6,912 nt of DNA from Bacteroidales bacterium (lineage in GTDB: Bacteria > Bacteroidota > Bacteroidia > Bacteroidales > UBA3824): the NCBI GenBank assembly GCA_016287995.1, contig JAEEXW010000154.1, forward strand, positions 1 to 6,912, in the 5' to 3' direction. Below the pieces are notes generated by a model, which saw nothing but the letters and a program-made list of their open reading frames with translations, did no database searches and was not told the origin of the DNA. Shown piece by piece: positions 5,398-6,912 of the stretch. A program made the translations under genes and the position numbers. Each line of letters opens with the position of its first letter. Position 1 is the stretch's first letter.

Positions 5398-6420
5398 ATG
5401 AACAATCCCGTATATATATCGTATGCTTGGGCTAACGACAACAATCCCGATTTGGAGGTAGATGTTAACCGTTTGTGCCGCGTTATGGAAAAAAACGGTA
5501 TTTATTATAAGCGCGACAAAGAAAACCTTTGTCCCTACCGTTGGAGTATAAACAAAGCCGAAGAAGAAATCGGAGAAGGTTGCGCCGTTATCGTGGTTAT
5601 CAGCGAAAAATACATAAAATCACTTCACTGTATGCACGAATGGCATTTGATAAAAGAAAACGGAAGAATTTGGCAGAGAGTTTTTCCTATCGTTTTAAAA
5701 GGTGCGGATTTGACCAACAAATCTAAATATAAGGAATATTACAAATTTTTTACCGACCGCAGGGACGAACTTGTTGAACAACTCCGCGAAGGTATTATTC
5801 CGCTTTCGCAGGCGGAAACCGAGGCGGCGCGTTTCGGTTATTATATCTCCGACCTCGCTGAAATGTACCAATATCTTACCGATTATAATACCGCGAAATC
5901 CGTTGTCCGAGAAAATGATTTTGAGTTGGTAATCAATCAGTTGAAAAAACATTTGGGTGTTTTTGACTCTAAGATACAAAAGCCGGAGCCTAAACCGGAA
6001 CCGAAGAAAGACTCTAAACCCAAAAAAGAACCTAAACCTGAACCCAAAAAAGAAGAATCTCAAAAAAAAGACGGTTCTGTTTATGACGGTTTGACAAAAA
6101 GGCAGACTTCCTTGTTGCAAAAAAATATTAACTCCACTTATTATGCGTTTTTGGAGGACGAAAAAAATGACAATAACGGTTATGCGGCTAAGGATTTTTT
6201 AAAGAATGTAACGAAGCCGCTTCGTACTGACGGCGTTTATGACGAGGAAACTAAAAATGCTGTTATGGAGTTGCAACACTATCTTAACCGCAGACAAGTA
6301 GGTTGGTTGGAAATATCTTTGACGCTTGACGGAATTTACGGTCCTAAAACCGAAGACGCATACGACAAGTGGTCTAAAAAAGCAAATCCTAATGCTGATA
6401 AAAGAATTTTAGATAAATAA
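5398..6420 (+). CDS. TIR-domain protein with C-terminal peptidoglycan-binding-like domain
   Basis: 340 residues. I chose the ATG at 5398 over one 18 codons upstream because the promoter ends at 5373 and the TIR fold then begins at once (NNPVYISYAWAND, 2-14). Residues 1 to about 185 form the TIR region: RDKENL (39-44), a helix INKAEEEIGEG (51-61), VIVVISEKYIKSLHCMHE (64-81), and FPIVL (96-100). E81, in the S-x-x-C-x-x-E context, matches the catalytic glutamate of NAD-cleaving bacterial TIR domains, so NADase or cyclic-ADP-ribose-type signalling activity is likely but untested. Residues 194-224 are a Pro/Lys/Glu linker with two PKPEPKK units. Residues about 230-330 resemble peptidoglycan-binding domain 1: two DG motifs 33 residues apart, TDGVYDEETKNAVMELQ (277-293) and LDGIYGPKTEDAYDKW (310-325). 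No signal peptide or membrane segment is seen, so it should be cytoplasmic. Bacterial TIR proteins often act in phage defence, but no ThsA, SMODS or Argonaute partner lies here. The gene is monocistronic, ending in a strong terminator. Confidence 0.9.
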   Translation: MNNPVYISYAWANDNNPDLEVDVNRLCRVMEKNGIYYKRDKENLCPYRWSINKAEEEIGEGCAVIVVISEKYIKSLHCMHEWHLIKENGRIWQRVFPIVLKGADLTNKSKYKEYYKFFTDRRDELVEQLREGIIPLSQAETEAARFGYYISDLAEMYQYLTDYNTAKSVVRENDFELVINQLKKHLGVFDSKIQKPEPKPEPKKDSKPKKEPKPEPKKEESQKKDGSVYDGLTKRQTSLLQKNINSTYYAFLEDEKNDNNGYAAKDFLKNVTKPLRTDGVYDEETKNAVMELQHYLNRRQVGWLEISLTLDGIYGPKTEDAYDKWSKKANPNADKRILDK

Positions 6421-6447
6421 AAAAAGCGGCTTTTTAGCCGCTTTTTT
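6421..6447. terminator. Bidirectional intrinsic terminator between the TIR gene and serS
   Basis: A perfect 11-bp stem, AAAAAGCGGCT (6421-6431) with AGCCGCTTTTT (6436-6446), and a TTTT loop. The A and T runs on either side give a U tract for both directions. It starts immediately after the TIR stop codon and ends 2 nt before the serS stop, so it serves both convergent genes. Confidence 0.93.
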
Positions 6448-6448
6448 A

Positions 6449-6912
6449 TTATTCGATTGTATCGAAATGCGTGTATTGTCTTAATACTTCCGGAATTTCG
6501 ATTTTGTCTGCTTTTTGATAGTTTTCCAAAATTGACGCTACAATTCTTGGAAGTGCAAGACCAGAGCCGTTAAGAGTATGACAGAGTTTGGTTTTCTTGT
6601 CGCCTTCTTCTCTGAAACGGAGTTTCAAACGGTTGGCTTGGAATGATTCAAAGTTAGAAACCGAACTTACTTCCAGCCATTTGCCCTGAGCAGCGCACCA
6701 AACTTCAAAATCGTAGGTCATCGCTGAGGTAAAACTCATATCGCCGCCGCAAAGACGGATGATACGGTAAGGAAGTTTTAATTTTTTCAACAAACCTTCA
6801 ACGTGCAAAACCATCATATCCAAAGCGTTGTAACTTTTTTCAGGGTTGACGATTTGTACCAATTCTACTTTATCAAATTCGTGCAGACGGTTAAGACCTT
6901 TAACGTCTGAGC
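6449..6912 (-). CDS. serS: Seryl-tRNA synthetase, C-terminal part (runs off the right edge)
   Basis: Partial: the last 153 residues and the stop codon. Seryl-tRNA synthetase charges tRNA-Ser with serine in the cytosol, as a class II dimer. The window begins in class II motif 2 (GLNRLHEFDKVELV), followed by RIIRLCGGDMSFTSAMTYDFEVW, EVSSVSNFESFQANRLKLRFR, and class II motif 3 in LNGSGLALPRIVASILEN, all standard for bacterial SerRS. The frame continues into the right edge without a start codon; an apparent TTG start near 6862 is simply an internal leucine. Full-length bacterial enzymes are about 420-430 residues, so roughly two thirds, including the N-terminal tRNA-binding coiled coil, lies beyond the window. 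As a core gene it marks the right boundary of the accessory segment. Confidence 0.97.
   Translation of the reverse strand, partial: SDVKGLNRLHEFDKVELVQIVNPEKSYNALDMMVLHVEGLLKKLKLPYRIIRLCGGDMSFTSAMTYDFEVWCAAQGKWLEVSSVSNFESFQANRLKLRFREEGDKKTKLCHTLNGSGLALPRIVASILENYQKADKIEIPEVLRQYTHFDTIE

Noticed and set aside
5025..5444. Minus-strand frame across repeat copy 2 and the ATPase remnant
   Set aside because: It crosses two palindromic structures and the TIR promoter, and reads as low-information sequence; the plus-strand frame has the recognisable family tail.
5695..6120. Minus-strand frame rich in Phe and Arg opposite the TIR linker
   Set aside because: Its odd composition is simply the reverse complement of the Pro/Lys/Glu-coding linker; no start context or domain.
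5398..6420. Thoeris system
   Set aside because: Only the TIR gene is present; no ThsA-type SIR2/SLOG partner is adjacent within the window.

Overview
The window looks like chromosomal DNA of a member of the Bacteroidota. The main clues are an outer-membrane TonB-dependent receptor with an N-terminal carboxypeptidase-regulatory-like domain, a small SPII lipoprotein, no clear Shine-Dalgarno sequences, and several upstream regions carrying the Bacteroidota promoter signature TAnnTTTG, twice with a fitting -33 TTG/TTTG. The DNA is moderately A+T-rich. Genus cannot be told from the sequence alone.

Layout. Positions 1-1864 (minus strand) hold an apparent three-gene transcription unit read right to left: a small lipoprotein, a FAHD1-like fumarylacetoacetate-hydrolase family enzyme, and the first 260 residues of a TonB-dependent receptor that runs off the left edge. 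A divergent promoter region (about 1865-1976) separates it from a 597-residue type I ABC exporter half-transporter on the plus strand (1977-3770). The right edge (6449-6912, minus strand) holds the C-terminal third of seryl-tRNA synthetase.

Between the exporter and serS lies an accessory, conflict-type segment (about 3771-6447). It contains a class II Fic AMP-transferase with a winged-helix tail; two nearly identical 70-bp palindromic repeats in direct orientation, one on each side of fic and each starting 6 nt after a stop codon; a short in-frame remnant that looks like the C-terminus of a Bacteroidota AAA-type ATPase, with a perfect 16-bp inverted repeat at its front edge; and a TIR-domain protein fused through a Pro/Lys/Glu linker to a peptidoglycan-binding-like C-terminal domain. 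A strong intrinsic terminator shared by the TIR gene and serS closes the segment.

How it may work together: fic and the TIR gene each appear to have their own promoter, so they look like independently acquired modules rather than one operon. The TIR gene is the best candidate for an undescribed system. It is a probable NAD-consuming effector joined to a putative ligand- or glycan-sensing domain without a secretion signal. The repeat pair, ATPase remnant and hairpin suggest the locus has been rearranged and may be an insertion hotspot next to serS.
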